Assembly (NCBI RefSeq): GCF_039794105.1
Contig: NZ_JBDIWA010000017.1
Location: 7,330 to 71,329, forward strand
Direction of reading: 5' to 3'
DNA: 64,000 nt
Source: Kuenenia sp039794105
Lineage (GTDB): Bacteria > Planctomycetota > Brocadiia > Brocadiales > Brocadiaceae
Below are positions 26,451 to 34,791 of this stretch, piece after piece. Position 1 is the first letter of the stretch; the number at the start of each line of letters is the position of its first letter. The notes beneath the pieces are model-generated. The model saw only the letters and a program-made list of their open reading frames with translations, was not told the origin of the DNA and made no database searches. The translations under genes and the position numbers were made by a program.

Positions 26451-27578
26451 ATGAAAAAACGCATTGCGGTGCTTGCAGGAGACGGAATAGGCCCTGAAAT
26501 AATGAAAGAGGGTTTAAAAGTTTTGGATGCAATAGCAAAACAATTCGACCATATCTTTGATTACAAAGAAGCACTGGTAGGCGGTTGTGCTTACGATAAA
26601 TACGGACACCCCCTGCCCGATGAAACCAAAGAGGTTTGCAACAATTCAGATGCTATCTATTTTGGCGCGGTTGGAGGCCCCAAATGGGAAAATTTACCTC
26701 CGGAACTTACCCCGGAACGCGGGGCGCTGCTTCCCTTAAGGGGCACATATAATCTATTTGCAAACCTGCGTCCCGCAATAATTTTCGGTCCGTTGGCTGA
26801 TGCGGCATCGTTAAAATCAGAACGCCTCGAAGGAGGTCTTGACATACTGATTGTCCGGGAACTTACGGGAGGAATATATTTTGGGAGAAACAAGGTAAAA
26901 ACCCTCACCCTCCACGAAGGAGCAATGCAGGGAAATTACGCGGTAGATTACATGATTTATTCCGTTCCGGAAATCGAAAGGATTGCGGCTGTCGCCTGTG
27001 ACGCCGCAATGAAACGCAACAAAAAACTCACCTCCGTTGATAAAGCAAACGTCCTTGAAAGTTCAAAATTATGGCGAAAGATAATCACTGAATACGTTCA
27101 GGCCCACTTTCCCCAGATACAACTTAATCACATGTATGTGGACAATGCTGCCATGCAACTGGCAACGAATCCAAAACAATTCGACGTGATCGTTACCGGG
27201 AATATGTTTGGGGACATATTGTCAGACCTCGCTTCCGCCATTACCGGTTCCATTGGCATGCTTCCAAGCGCAAGTCTTGCAAGAACAGGCTTCGGGCTTT
27301 TTGAACCCATTCATGGCTCCGCCCCTGACATTGCCGGACTGAATAAGGCCAATCCGTTAGCGCAAATACTCTCAGGGGCAATGATGTTAAAATATGCATT
27401 CGGCCTTAATAGGGAATCAAAGGCTATTGAAGAGGCTATAATGAAGGCGCTGGAAAATGGTTATCGGACGGCAGATCTCGCAAATAAAACTACGCAAAAG
27501 GGAAAAATCCTTTCAACATCCCAGATGGGAGACAAGGTCGTAGAATATTTAAGCAATGCAGGATTAGAAACAGAATGA
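26451..27578 (+). CDS. leuB: 3-isopropylmalate dehydrogenase
   Basis: LeuB oxidatively decarboxylates 3-isopropylmalate in leucine synthesis. The 375-residue protein shows GDGIGPEIM at the N-terminus, GAVGGPKW, the substrate-binding LRGTYNLFANLRP, RELTGGIYFG, DKANVLESSKLWR and FEPIHGSAPDIAG with the NAD site. Length and motifs are normal. It follows the MITE-like repeat and is probably expressed from its own promoter or by read-through from the AMMECR1 genes. Confidence 0.97.
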   Translation: MKKRIAVLAGDGIGPEIMKEGLKVLDAIAKQFDHIFDYKEALVGGCAYDKYGHPLPDETKEVCNNSDAIYFGAVGGPKWENLPPELTPERGALLPLRGTYNLFANLRPAIIFGPLADAASLKSERLEGGLDILIVRELTGGIYFGRNKVKTLTLHEGAMQGNYAVDYMIYSVPEIERIAAVACDAAMKRNKKLTSVDKANVLESSKLWRKIITEYVQAHFPQIQLNHMYVDNAAMQLATNPKQFDVIVTGNMFGDILSDLASAITGSIGMLPSASLARTGFGLFEPIHGSAPDIAGLNKANPLAQILSGAMMLKYAFGLNRESKAIEEAIMKALENGYRTADLANKTTQKGKILSTSQMGDKVVEYLSNAGLETE

Positions 27579-27688
27579 TATGCTGTGTTCATGTTTTTTG
27601 ACAGGAATGAAACACTGTTTATTTGCTTTTTATTATAGAACCGGTACGAACAATTTTGCAAAAGAGCGAAAACTCACAAAATGCAATT

Positions 27689-28060
27689 ATGGAAAAAAAC
27701 GAAGCAGTCAATTACCAAAACAAACGCAGAAAGCCGGATTTTTGGGTTAGGTCTCTTCGGTGGTTTGTTGTGACGAGTTGGATACTTATGATTACTGCAT
27801 TGCTGATTTTTGGTGCTGCAATACCAGAAATAGAGTCGTTCTTTGATAGGAAATTTAATATGCAGTTAATCAGCACATGGAACCGGAAATTGTCGTCGTA
27901 TCTTTTTCATATAATGATCGTTTGGCTTTGTGTAAGCGTTACAGGGCTGGTGATAAACTCCAGGAGATGTCAGCGTAAGGATGATGAATTCCATATATCC
28001 CTTGTTTTTCTTGGTATAATATCGGTTTTTGGAATTATCGTTTATCTTTTCCTTTTTTAG
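27689..28060 (+). CDS. Small membrane protein of unknown function
   Basis: About 123 residues from ATG 27689 (a TTG at 27623 is in frame but has no ribosome site either). There is a charged N-terminus, then three hydrophobic segments, about residues 28-46, 72-90 and 104-122. I recognise no family. It lies 30 bp upstream of the FGE-fold gene on the same strand and may be its membrane partner. Confidence 0.6.
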   Translation: MEKNEAVNYQNKRRKPDFWVRSLRWFVVTSWILMITALLIFGAAIPEIESFFDRKFNMQLISTWNRKLSSYLFHIMIVWLCVSVTGLVINSRRCQRKDDEFHISLVFLGIISVFGIIVYLFLF

Positions 28061-28090
28061 GATGAAACAATCTCCGGAAAGAAGGTTTTA

Positions 28091-29035
28091 TTGGCTGAAT
28101 TTTTTGTTGCAGAAAGGGGTAATTGCGAAAGTATGATAAAGGTTTGCGAAACGGGAAATGTTTTATTCGAAGATATGATCCTGATTCCTGAAGGTACGTT
28201 TTTGATGGGGAGTACAAAGGAAGACATAGAGAAATTATTGGAACAGGATAAAAGCATCGAAACGTACCGGTTAAATAATGAAATACCGCAAAGAGAGATT
28301 TTTTTGAGTGCTTATTATATTGATAAATACCCTGTCACCAATGCACAATTTTCTCAATTTATTGCAGCAAACGGGTATAAAAAAAAGTTGTATTGGTCAG
28401 AAGCAGGATGGCAGTATATTATTGATTTCAATCCGCAGGGTAGTAATGACATAGACGCCATATTGCAAGGTGATAAAGATTGTCCGGCAGTAAATATTTC
28501 GTGGTATGAGGCGGAAGCATTTGCCAATTGGTCGGGGAAAAGGCTGCCTACTGAAGCGGAGTGGGAAAAAGCGGCCCGGGGCGCCGACGGAAGAATATAC
28601 CCATGGGGAAATGATTTTGACAAAACACGTCTGAATTGCGCCGAAGCAAAAATTGAAAAATCAACCCCGGTGACACAATATCCACAAGGACAAAGCGTTT
28701 ACGGATGTTTTGATATGGCGGGAAACGTTTGGGAATGGACTAAGGATTGGTATGATAGTCAATACTACCATAATGCTCCGGATAAAAACCCTCAAGGGCC
28801 TGATGTCCCTGAAGAAAAGCCTTATTCCGGAAGACCGGAAGAGGTAGGCGTTTCTATTTATGAATTGAAACCCTCCCTCAGTAAAACGCTCACCACCTGC
28901 AAGGTCATTCGCGGCGGTTCCTGGAATGGGTCAGGTATTGTGCATATTCGTTGCGCAAACAGGGATTATGATGAGCCTTCATTTAAAAGCGACATCATAG
29001 GGTTTCGCTGTGCTAAATCAATTGTAACAATTTAG
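28091..29035 (+). CDS. FGE-sulfatase-fold (SUMF1-type) protein without the FGE cysteine pair
   Basis: A 314-residue protein with the formylglycine-generating-enzyme fold: IPEGTFLMGST near 38-48, YIDKYPVTNAQFSQFI, SWYEAEAFANWSGKRLPTEA, AARGADGRIYPWGN, DMAGNVWEWTKDWY and a closing IGFRCAKS. In true FGEs the two active-site cysteines sit between RGGS and the last RCA motif; here the segment is RGGSWNGSGIVHIRCANR, with neither. It is therefore unlikely to modify sulfatases, and may be a binding or other catalytic variant. The start is TTG 28091 with GAAGG upstream. Its last codons, VTI and stop, lie inside the end of a dispersed repeat. Confidence 0.85.
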   Translation: MAEFFVAERGNCESMIKVCETGNVLFEDMILIPEGTFLMGSTKEDIEKLLEQDKSIETYRLNNEIPQREIFLSAYYIDKYPVTNAQFSQFIAANGYKKKLYWSEAGWQYIIDFNPQGSNDIDAILQGDKDCPAVNISWYEAEAFANWSGKRLPTEAEWEKAARGADGRIYPWGNDFDKTRLNCAEAKIEKSTPVTQYPQGQSVYGCFDMAGNVWEWTKDWYDSQYYHNAPDKNPQGPDVPEEKPYSGRPEEVGVSIYELKPSLSKTLTTCKVIRGGSWNGSGIVHIRCANRDYDEPSFKSDIIGFRCAKSIVTI

Positions 29036-29071
29036 TTTTTTGAAAAACACCGTGAAAAACTCCATTAGTAT
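29023..29071 (+). repeat. MITE-like terminal repeat, left end
   Basis: The sequence GTAACAATTTAGTTTTTTGA followed by AAAACACCGTGAAAAAC is the inverted counterpart of the end at 31985-32029 and resembles the ends at 9.9, 26.4 and 53.5 kb. It starts inside the FGE-fold gene and contains its stop codon. Confidence 0.75.
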
Positions 29072-29082
29072 CTTTTTTAAAA

Positions 29083-29157
29083 TTAATATTCAATTCTCAA
29101 TGTTCAATTCTCAAATTGTTGCTCATTTGCCTCTATTCTTTTACATTGAACATTTGA
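29083..29157. repeat. Heptameric repeat block, TTCAATG family
   Basis: Tandem near-copies of the 7-mer TTCAATN/TTCAATTCTCAA on the left are followed by a spacer GCTCATTTGCCTCTATTC and the complementary ACATTGAACATTTGA on the right, so the block can form a hairpin. The same spacer occurs at 31.9 and 40.4 kb. Confidence 0.75.
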
Positions 29158-29227
29158 CCAAGGCTTCGGAACTTGGGGAAAATTAAAATATTACAATCAA
29201 TTGAATAATCCCATTCCATAAAAATAG

Positions 29228-30250
29228 TTATCCAGCCTTCAATCGAACACCTAAACCATCTCTTTCCGGCAAGGATAACCGTCCTTTCTCAAAATGTACT
29301 CCTTCATACGGATCATTTGAAACAAGCAGGTTTCCATCTAGATCAATATAGTCTGCCAACGACATTAAATGGGCTGCCGCGGTAATAGACACAGAACTCT
29401 CTATATTGCAGCCTATCATAACTTTGAGTCCATGGGCCCTCGCGGTATGAATCATACGCAGCGCTTCCCGAATGCCGCCGCATTTCATCAGCTTTATATT
29501 AATTCCGTCCACCACACCCGCCAATCGCGGTATGTCTTTTGAATCTACCGCTTCTTCGTCGGCAAAAATGGGAATTTTTACTTTGTCTTTAATATGCGCC
29601 AGTGCCTCAAAATCGCCAACAGGAAAAGGCTGTTCCACCAATTCAACGCCAAGCTCTTCCATACGATGCAACCTTTTGATTGCCCCTTCTTTGTTCCATC
29701 CGGTATTAGCGTCCACACGAAAAACCGCCCGGGTTATTTTACGCAGCTCTTCAAGGATTTCTATATCATTATCACAACCAACTTTTATTTTCAAGACGGG
29801 AAGGTCCTTAACCTCTTCAATCTTTTCACACATCTTTTCCATCGTGTCCATGCCTATTGTAAAGGAGGTAGCCATTGTGTGATGAAGGTTTAACCCTAAT
29901 AATGCGGAGAGAGGTATTTTAAGTATTTTACATACAAGATCATGGAGGGCTATGTCAATTGCAGCGCGTGCCGCCGCGTTCGCTGGAAAATGTTTTTTTA
30001 ACTGATTGGTAATATCTTCAATATGAAAAATGTCGCTGTTTTTCAATAAGCCGGCGAATTGGCGAAACGCTTCCACAACACCTGTTGAATTCTCTTTGAA
30101 AAAAAGAGACGGAGCCGCTTCCCCAATGCCCGAAACGCCGCCTTCTTCTGTTAAAGAAACAATGACGTTGCTCTGGGAGTCTTTTGCTCCCCTTGAAATC
30201 TTGAATGTGTGTTTTAGTTCCAGGTCTAACGGCTGAAAAGAAATGTTCAT
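29228..30250 (-). CDS. dgcA: Enolase-superfamily dipeptide epimerase / N-acetyl-D-glutamate racemase
   Basis: A 340-residue member of the Ala-Glu epimerase branch of the enolase superfamily: KIK motif (Lys154, Lys156), metal ligands Asp180 (FRVDANTGW), Glu206 (LVEQPFP) and Asp231 (FADEEA), and the second catalytic lysine Lys253 (NIKLMKCGG). These catalyse 1,1-proton transfer. It overlaps the upstream DUF1611 gene by 4 bp. In marine bacteria the pair DgcN (DUF1611, D-Glu N-acetyltransferase) and DgcA (N-acetyl-D-Glu racemase) forms a D-glutamate catabolic route, which is the basis of the symbol; muropeptide L-Ala-D-Glu epimerisation is the alternative. Confidence 0.82.
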   Translation of the reverse strand: MNISFQPLDLELKHTFKISRGAKDSQSNVIVSLTEEGGVSGIGEAAPSLFFKENSTGVVEAFRQFAGLLKNSDIFHIEDITNQLKKHFPANAAARAAIDIALHDLVCKILKIPLSALLGLNLHHTMATSFTIGMDTMEKMCEKIEEVKDLPVLKIKVGCDNDIEILEELRKITRAVFRVDANTGWNKEGAIKRLHRMEELGVELVEQPFPVGDFEALAHIKDKVKIPIFADEEAVDSKDIPRLAGVVDGINIKLMKCGGIREALRMIHTARAHGLKVMIGCNIESSVSITAAAHLMSLADYIDLDGNLLVSNDPYEGVHFEKGRLSLPERDGLGVRLKAG

Positions 30251-31293
30251 GGTAAGAGGAGCTGAATGACCTCTAAAAATTTGTCAACGCCAAATCTAAT
30301 GGGGTCGGTAGCCGGCAGTTTTATTTCCCGTTCTGTTTTTTCTATTTCCCGCAATGCTTCTTCATCAGACATGCCATAGCAATTAAGCGATATACCGAGT
30401 ACCTTGCAGGATTGAAACGGTTGCACCAGTTTTTCGTAAAGTTCAATGATATGCTGAATAGGCAAAATAGGAAAGTTTTCAAAATGACGTAGTGTTTTGC
30501 GGGTTGGCTGATGACACATAATAATACCCTGCGGAAGCGCACCATGCAGCAAACCTACATTTACACCGGAATATGCAGGATGTATTACCGCGCCTTGTCC
30601 TTCAATGCACAAGAGATTGTATTGAGCGCGGTCAAGAATGAGTTTTTCTGTTGCACCGGAGATAAAATCAGACAGGACATGATCTATGGCGATTCCGCTT
30701 CCTTCAATAAGAATACCTGTTTGTCCGGTTGCAACAAAACAGGCGTCGATATCCCGTTTTTTTGCGGCATTTGCAATCTCTATAGCGGTAACCATCTTGC
30801 CAATGTTGCAATCCGTGCCAACAGTAAGCACCCGAAATGCCTTTACCTCTTTTGCCTTTCCCGTGCCAATGGGTAATTTTTCAGGGGGTTTTCGAACGTC
30901 ATAAATGTTCAACTGATTCTCTTGTGCAAGTTTGCTAAACTCAAGGTCATCACTGATGTAGGTATGAAGCCCGCTGATAACATTGAGTTTATTTTGCAGG
31001 GCGTCTCTGATATGTACCTGCCATTCAATAGGCAATACTCCACCCAAAGGAGCAATTCCAATAAGGAGTGAATCAGGTTTGAGGTGCAATGTTTCCTTAA
31101 CCGTACTGAAAATCGGGATATCTTTTCCTATCCCAATGATTGACTCAAGATCTTTTCCGGCATTATAGAGATCTATGATGGCAACGACGTCATCTTTGCA
31201 ATATCGAACAATGCTGACGGCAGTCTTTGCACTATGGATATCAAGTTTTCCCTCTGTTAAAATAACAAGACGGCGTTTTGATGTAGAAATCAT
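30247..31293 (-). CDS. dgcN: DUF1611 P-loop protein, DgcN-type D-glutamate N-acetyltransferase
   Basis: A 348-residue DUF1611 protein: N-terminal Rossmann-like domain with IGIAPLGG (78-85), and a C-terminal P-loop domain with GTDCNIGK (159-166), FVATGQTG, and LLCIEGQGAVIHPAYSG. Family members studied as DgcN acetylate D-glutamate. The start of the downstream epimerase overlaps its stop (ATGA), and the GcvH-like gene ends 8 bp upstream, so the three genes form one tight operon. Cytoplasmic, no signal peptide. Confidence 0.8.
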   Translation of the reverse strand: MISTSKRRLVILTEGKLDIHSAKTAVSIVRYCKDDVVAIIDLYNAGKDLESIIGIGKDIPIFSTVKETLHLKPDSLLIGIAPLGGVLPIEWQVHIRDALQNKLNVISGLHTYISDDLEFSKLAQENQLNIYDVRKPPEKLPIGTGKAKEVKAFRVLTVGTDCNIGKMVTAIEIANAAKKRDIDACFVATGQTGILIEGSGIAIDHVLSDFISGATEKLILDRAQYNLLCIEGQGAVIHPAYSGVNVGLLHGALPQGIIMCHQPTRKTLRHFENFPILPIQHIIELYEKLVQPFQSCKVLGISLNCYGMSDEEALREIEKTEREIKLPATDPIRFGVDKFLEVIQLLLP

Positions 31294-31301
31294 TGGGAAG
31301 G

Positions 31302-31742
31302 TTATTTTTTGCTCTTCTTTTCTTTAATTGTTCTCTGGAGTTTTTGTTTGGAAAATCCCTTATACTTACGAATGCTTTCGGCATATTCCCGTGCATTTAA
31401 CAACTCATCAAAAATGTGAACATCTTCTGTCCTAAACTTTATCAACCAACCACGAACGTAAGGATCATTGCTCAATATTTCCAAATCTTCATACAAACGC
31501 TCGTTAACAGCAACTACCTCAGCATTTATGGGGAGTATAATATCTATCAAATTATCCAGGGATTCTATTTCCCCAAAAGATATCCCCGAGAGAATTTCAT
31601 CTCCCGACCGCGGAAGGTCTAAAAATAAAAGCTTGCCCAAATCTTTAATAAAAAAATCTGTGAGACCAAAGGTAATTGATTTTTTGTTACCCAAAAACCA
31701 TCCATGATCCACAGAATATTTATACTGTTCAGGAATTTCCAT
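31302..31742 (-). CDS. GcvH-like protein without the lipoyl lysine
   Basis: From ATG 31742 (a GTG at 31757 is in frame but lacks a ribosome site) the 146 residues align with glycine cleavage H protein: MEIPEQYKYSVDHGWFLG at the start, GLTDFFIKDLGKLLFLDLP, and NDPYVRGWLIKFR near 90-102. In H protein the lipoylated lysine is in ESVKA; here the aligned segment is ESLDN (Glu60-Asn64), with Asp63 replacing lysine. It cannot carry lipoate at that site. A basic tail ends KEKKSKK. As first gene of the operon with dgcN and dgcA, it may have been re-used as a binding or scaffold protein. Confidence 0.8.
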   Translation of the reverse strand: MEIPEQYKYSVDHGWFLGNKKSITFGLTDFFIKDLGKLLFLDLPRSGDEILSGISFGEIESLDNLIDIILPINAEVVAVNERLYEDLEILSNDPYVRGWLIKFRTEDVHIFDELLNAREYAESIRKYKGFSKQKLQRTIKEKKSKK

Positions 31743-31867
31743 AAAACCATACCCCACAATAAATTATAACTCACCAAGGCACAGGCAAAATGTTAACACA
31801 AGGGGTAAAGGTTGTCAAGGACATTCATTTGTAGCACTAAGGGACATAGAAAAATTGTCGGGAAAAA

Positions 31868-32029
31868 TGTTCAATATTCAATGTTCAATGTTCAATTCTC
31901 AAATTATTGCTCATTTGTCTCTATTCTTTTACATTGAACATTGAACATTGAACATTGAACATTAATTTTCAAAAAGGTTCTAAACAGTGCTTTTCGCGGT
32001 GTTTTTCCAAAAATCTAAATTGTTACGAA
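31868..32029. repeat. Heptameric TTCAATG block plus MITE-like terminal repeat, right end
   Basis: Positions 31868-31966 hold TTCAATG 7-mers, the spacer TCATTTGTCTCTATTC and four TTGAACA 7-mers. Positions 31985-32029 hold a MITE end: CGGTGTTTTTCC, then CTAAATTGTTAC, which is the inverted match of the end at 29023. Together with 29023-29157 these bracket the GcvH-like/dgcN/dgcA operon. This accounts for most of the 400 bp gap before mltA; the rest holds a short CAATCCT/CAATCGG 7-mer block (about 32085-32125). Confidence 0.75.
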
Positions 32030-32144
32030 GAATTTAATATACCTGTAATTGTCATTTCTACCAAAGTGAGAATTCCTATGATTCTTCAATCCTCAATCCT
32101 CAATCGGCAATTTGCCGACTGCTTACTATCAAATGCTAAGGAAC

Positions 32145-33290
32145 TCAACGTTTTAATAAATAATAAAGCCTTCCGTAGGTATTCAAACTACCCGCATCCG
32201 ACATTGCCCGCTCCCCGATTCCAAAATAAATATCCGCCCGGGCAGCAGTCTGTATGGCGCTTCCTGTATCCTGGTCCGACACAAAAAAAAGCTTTTCCAC
32301 CACATTTTTTTTAGTAAACCAGCCCGTTTTTTTTGCCTTCCTCGATTCTAAGACTACAAATGCCAAACCGCCGGCAGGAAACAGTTTCTTATCCGTAGCA
32401 ATACTCCTCATTGGGGTAACAGGCACGCCAATACACCCATGAGGCACTGCATGATTTACCACTTCAAAGAAAATAAAACGGTCATTTTTATTAATATAAA
32501 AATCCAGCTCGCCGGGATGCCGGTCGAAATAACTTATGAGTTCAGATAGCGTTAGTTCTTCTTCGGGTATTTTTCCATCTAAAATCAACTGCTGACCGAT
32601 ACTGGTGTATTCATGTCCGGAATCAGCGGCATATCCTATATAAAGCTTATTGCCCGATATAAGATCAATTTGCGCTGATCCCTGAACATGGATAAGGTAG
32701 GCGTCCAATTTCGATTTAAGATAGACAATCTCATTTCCTTTTAAGAGATTATTTTCCTGAATCTCTTCTCTTTTAAAGTAGGGTTTTCTGAAATCAGCAG
32801 GTTTTTTGTAAAGAGGATATTTAAATTCACTATCCGCGGTAAGACTCCCCTGATAAATTGGCGTCCCATAGCCAGTATAGTGCACTTGCCCGTAAAATTT
32901 CTTGCCAACTGCCTGAAAGACTCTGAAATGTTCCGCTATAAACGCATTAAGTTCTGCGTCATTGTTACAATGTACAACACCATTGCGAAAATATTCCAGG
33001 GTTTCCTTCAGTTTTTCATGAGAAAAATCCTTCATACGAAATCCATATTTATTGGATTTTGACATGGCAAAATACCTGAGGCTATGGTCTATCGACAGTA
33101 AAAGAGAGTTTTTATCATAATCGTCCCTGAAATAAGGAAATTGCCTTGGGTCTTTGATTTCCACCAGGCCGCTGCCGGATTCTTCCGGAATAAGCAACGC
33201 TCTTTTCTGCGTCGCACAACCAAAATTAACCCCTGTTAATACAAGGACAATTACAATGCCGGTGTAAAAATGATTCAGGCGCCATTTCAT
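32145..33290 (-). CDS. mltA: MltA-type membrane-bound lytic murein transglycosylase
   Basis: MltA cleaves peptidoglycan glycan strands with formation of 1,6-anhydro ends. The 381-residue precursor has a lipobox (FGC, Cys25), so it is a lipoprotein. VHYTGYGTPIYQGS (about 136-149) and the double-psi barrel region with DAYLIHVQGSAQI, HGCIGVPVTPMRS, AGGLAFVVL and VSDQDTGSAIQTAARADIYFG are typical; the Asp of DTGSAI is the likely catalytic residue. A planctomycete with this enzyme and the amidase at 46.4 kb must have or remodel peptidoglycan. Confidence 0.92.
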   Translation of the reverse strand: MKWRLNHFYTGIVIVLVLTGVNFGCATQKRALLIPEESGSGLVEIKDPRQFPYFRDDYDKNSLLLSIDHSLRYFAMSKSNKYGFRMKDFSHEKLKETLEYFRNGVVHCNNDAELNAFIAEHFRVFQAVGKKFYGQVHYTGYGTPIYQGSLTADSEFKYPLYKKPADFRKPYFKREEIQENNLLKGNEIVYLKSKLDAYLIHVQGSAQIDLISGNKLYIGYAADSGHEYTSIGQQLILDGKIPEEELTLSELISYFDRHPGELDFYINKNDRFIFFEVVNHAVPHGCIGVPVTPMRSIATDKKLFPAGGLAFVVLESRKAKKTGWFTKKNVVEKLFFVSDQDTGSAIQTAARADIYFGIGERAMSDAGSLNTYGRLYYLLKR

Positions 33291-33404
33291 AATGAATTTC
33301 CCTTTTCTTCAAAATAATAATATGTCAAATTAAATTTTTAGTAACAGTTCATTCCGATTGCAAGTTGATTCTCTCAATTATTCCATATTCCTTGTTCGAT
33401 ATTC

Positions 33405-33482
33405 GACTGCCAACTGTTCAGTCAGCAATCCACAGTCCACAGTCTGCAATTTGCCTACGGTAGATTGTAGACTGCCGACTTC
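33405..33482. repeat. Heptameric repeat block, CAGTCGG family
   Basis: It has 7-mers such as CAGTCAG/CAATCCA/CAGTCCA and, after a spacer, GTAGATTGTAGACTGCCGACT, which can pair back. The rest of the 394 bp gap between mltA and the nitrite channel gene shows no gene. Confidence 0.6.
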
Positions 33483-33684
33483 GATTTGGACTCCACGTAA
33501 AAAAATATCAAAAACAACTTAGCACTTATGGGAATTGAGGGGGTTGTTCTACACACCATGGGATCTATTACAATTTTTTATCGATAAAAGCTCCTCCACC
33601 ATTTTCCAACAGACAAGTATTCTATATGACTATAAAAGATAATCAAAGGAAATATTGGACAAAATGGTATCTTTTGAAGCGCTT

Positions 33685-34599
33685 CTATTTGTCGAAAAAA
33701 TCCTGTTTGACATTAAAATTTATTTTGATAACAGGACGCAGATAAACAAACCAAAACATGATACCCACCAGAATAACCCCGCCCACAATATTCCCAAGGG
33801 TAACCGGTATAAGGTTATTCACAAAAAATCCCTTCCACGTTAAAAGTGAAAGGTCTATGGGCTTTCCCGCCATCTTTTCAGCAGCAGCAACAACTACCGG
33901 TTGCTTTGACAAGAAAATACCCATCGGGATAAAATACATATTTGCAACACAGTGTTCAAAACCGCTGGCAACAAAACCCCCTATGGGAAAGAGAATCGAT
34001 AATATCTTATCAGCAGAACTCCTCCCGCTAAAACAGAGCCAGACAGCAAGGCATACCATAGCATTGCAAAGTACACCCCGCGCCAATGCAAATTTAAAAG
34101 ACAAATTCACCTTTGTATTTGCAATAAGCAAGGCCTTTGCACCAACCATATGGTTAAAAAATTCCCATTGATGGGTATTGTACATCAGGAATACCATCAA
34201 TAAACTCCCCACAAAATTGCCGGAAAAGGATACTGTCCAGTTATTGGCCACTTCTATCGTAGTTACCCTCTTGCTGACATATCCCATGATAATAAGACAG
34301 TTGCCGGTAAAGAGCTCTGCGCCTCCAATAACAACAAGCATAAGACCGAGAGAAAACACTACTCCTGCAATTATTGAAGTAATGCCAAAATGTAAAGTAG
34401 AATCGCTTATTACTAAAGTGGCAAATTGTGCACCAATCCCGATATAAAGCCCTGCCAAAACCCCCAGGGCAAAAGTCTGGGCGATACTCAATTTTGCTTT
34501 TACCAAAGCAATCTTGTCAATTTTGTCCGCAATTTGCGGCGGCGAATAGGCGTCAATATCTATTAGTTTAACATGTTTTGCAATTTTACTTTCTGTCAC
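33685..34599 (-). CDS. Formate/nitrite transporter (FNT) channel 1
   Basis: A 304-residue FNT-family pentameric anion channel. Six membrane segments, the FTGN loop (97-100) and the signature GFEHCVANMYFIPMG (213-227) with central-pore His216 are all present. FNT proteins move nitrite, formate or related monovalent anions across the inner membrane; in an anammox-like cell nitrite import is the likely role (inference). It lies 190 bp downstream of a close paralogue on the same strand, evidently a tandem duplication. Confidence 0.92.
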   Translation of the reverse strand: MTESKIAKHVKLIDIDAYSPPQIADKIDKIALVKAKLSIAQTFALGVLAGLYIGIGAQFATLVISDSTLHFGITSIIAGVVFSLGLMLVVIGGAELFTGNCLIIMGYVSKRVTTIEVANNWTVSFSGNFVGSLLMVFLMYNTHQWEFFNHMVGAKALLIANTKVNLSFKFALARGVLCNAMVCLAVWLCFSGRSSADKILSILFPIGGFVASGFEHCVANMYFIPMGIFLSKQPVVVAAAEKMAGKPIDLSLLTWKGFFVNNLIPVTLGNIVGGVILVGIMFWFVYLRPVIKINFNVKQDFFDK

Positions 34600-34791
34600 C
34601 TTTTGCCTCCTTCCTTAACTATCGGGTAATTAACTTATTTTTTGACTAAATGTCTGTAACCGCCATTTAGAGCAGGCATCGCCTACCGGAAATTAGACTG
34701 TTACGAAGTATGAAGTACGTTTTTTTTAATCTGTGTAATCTGTGGTTTCTCTATTTACTATTTAAAATCCGAAATCGTAACTCTAATATAT

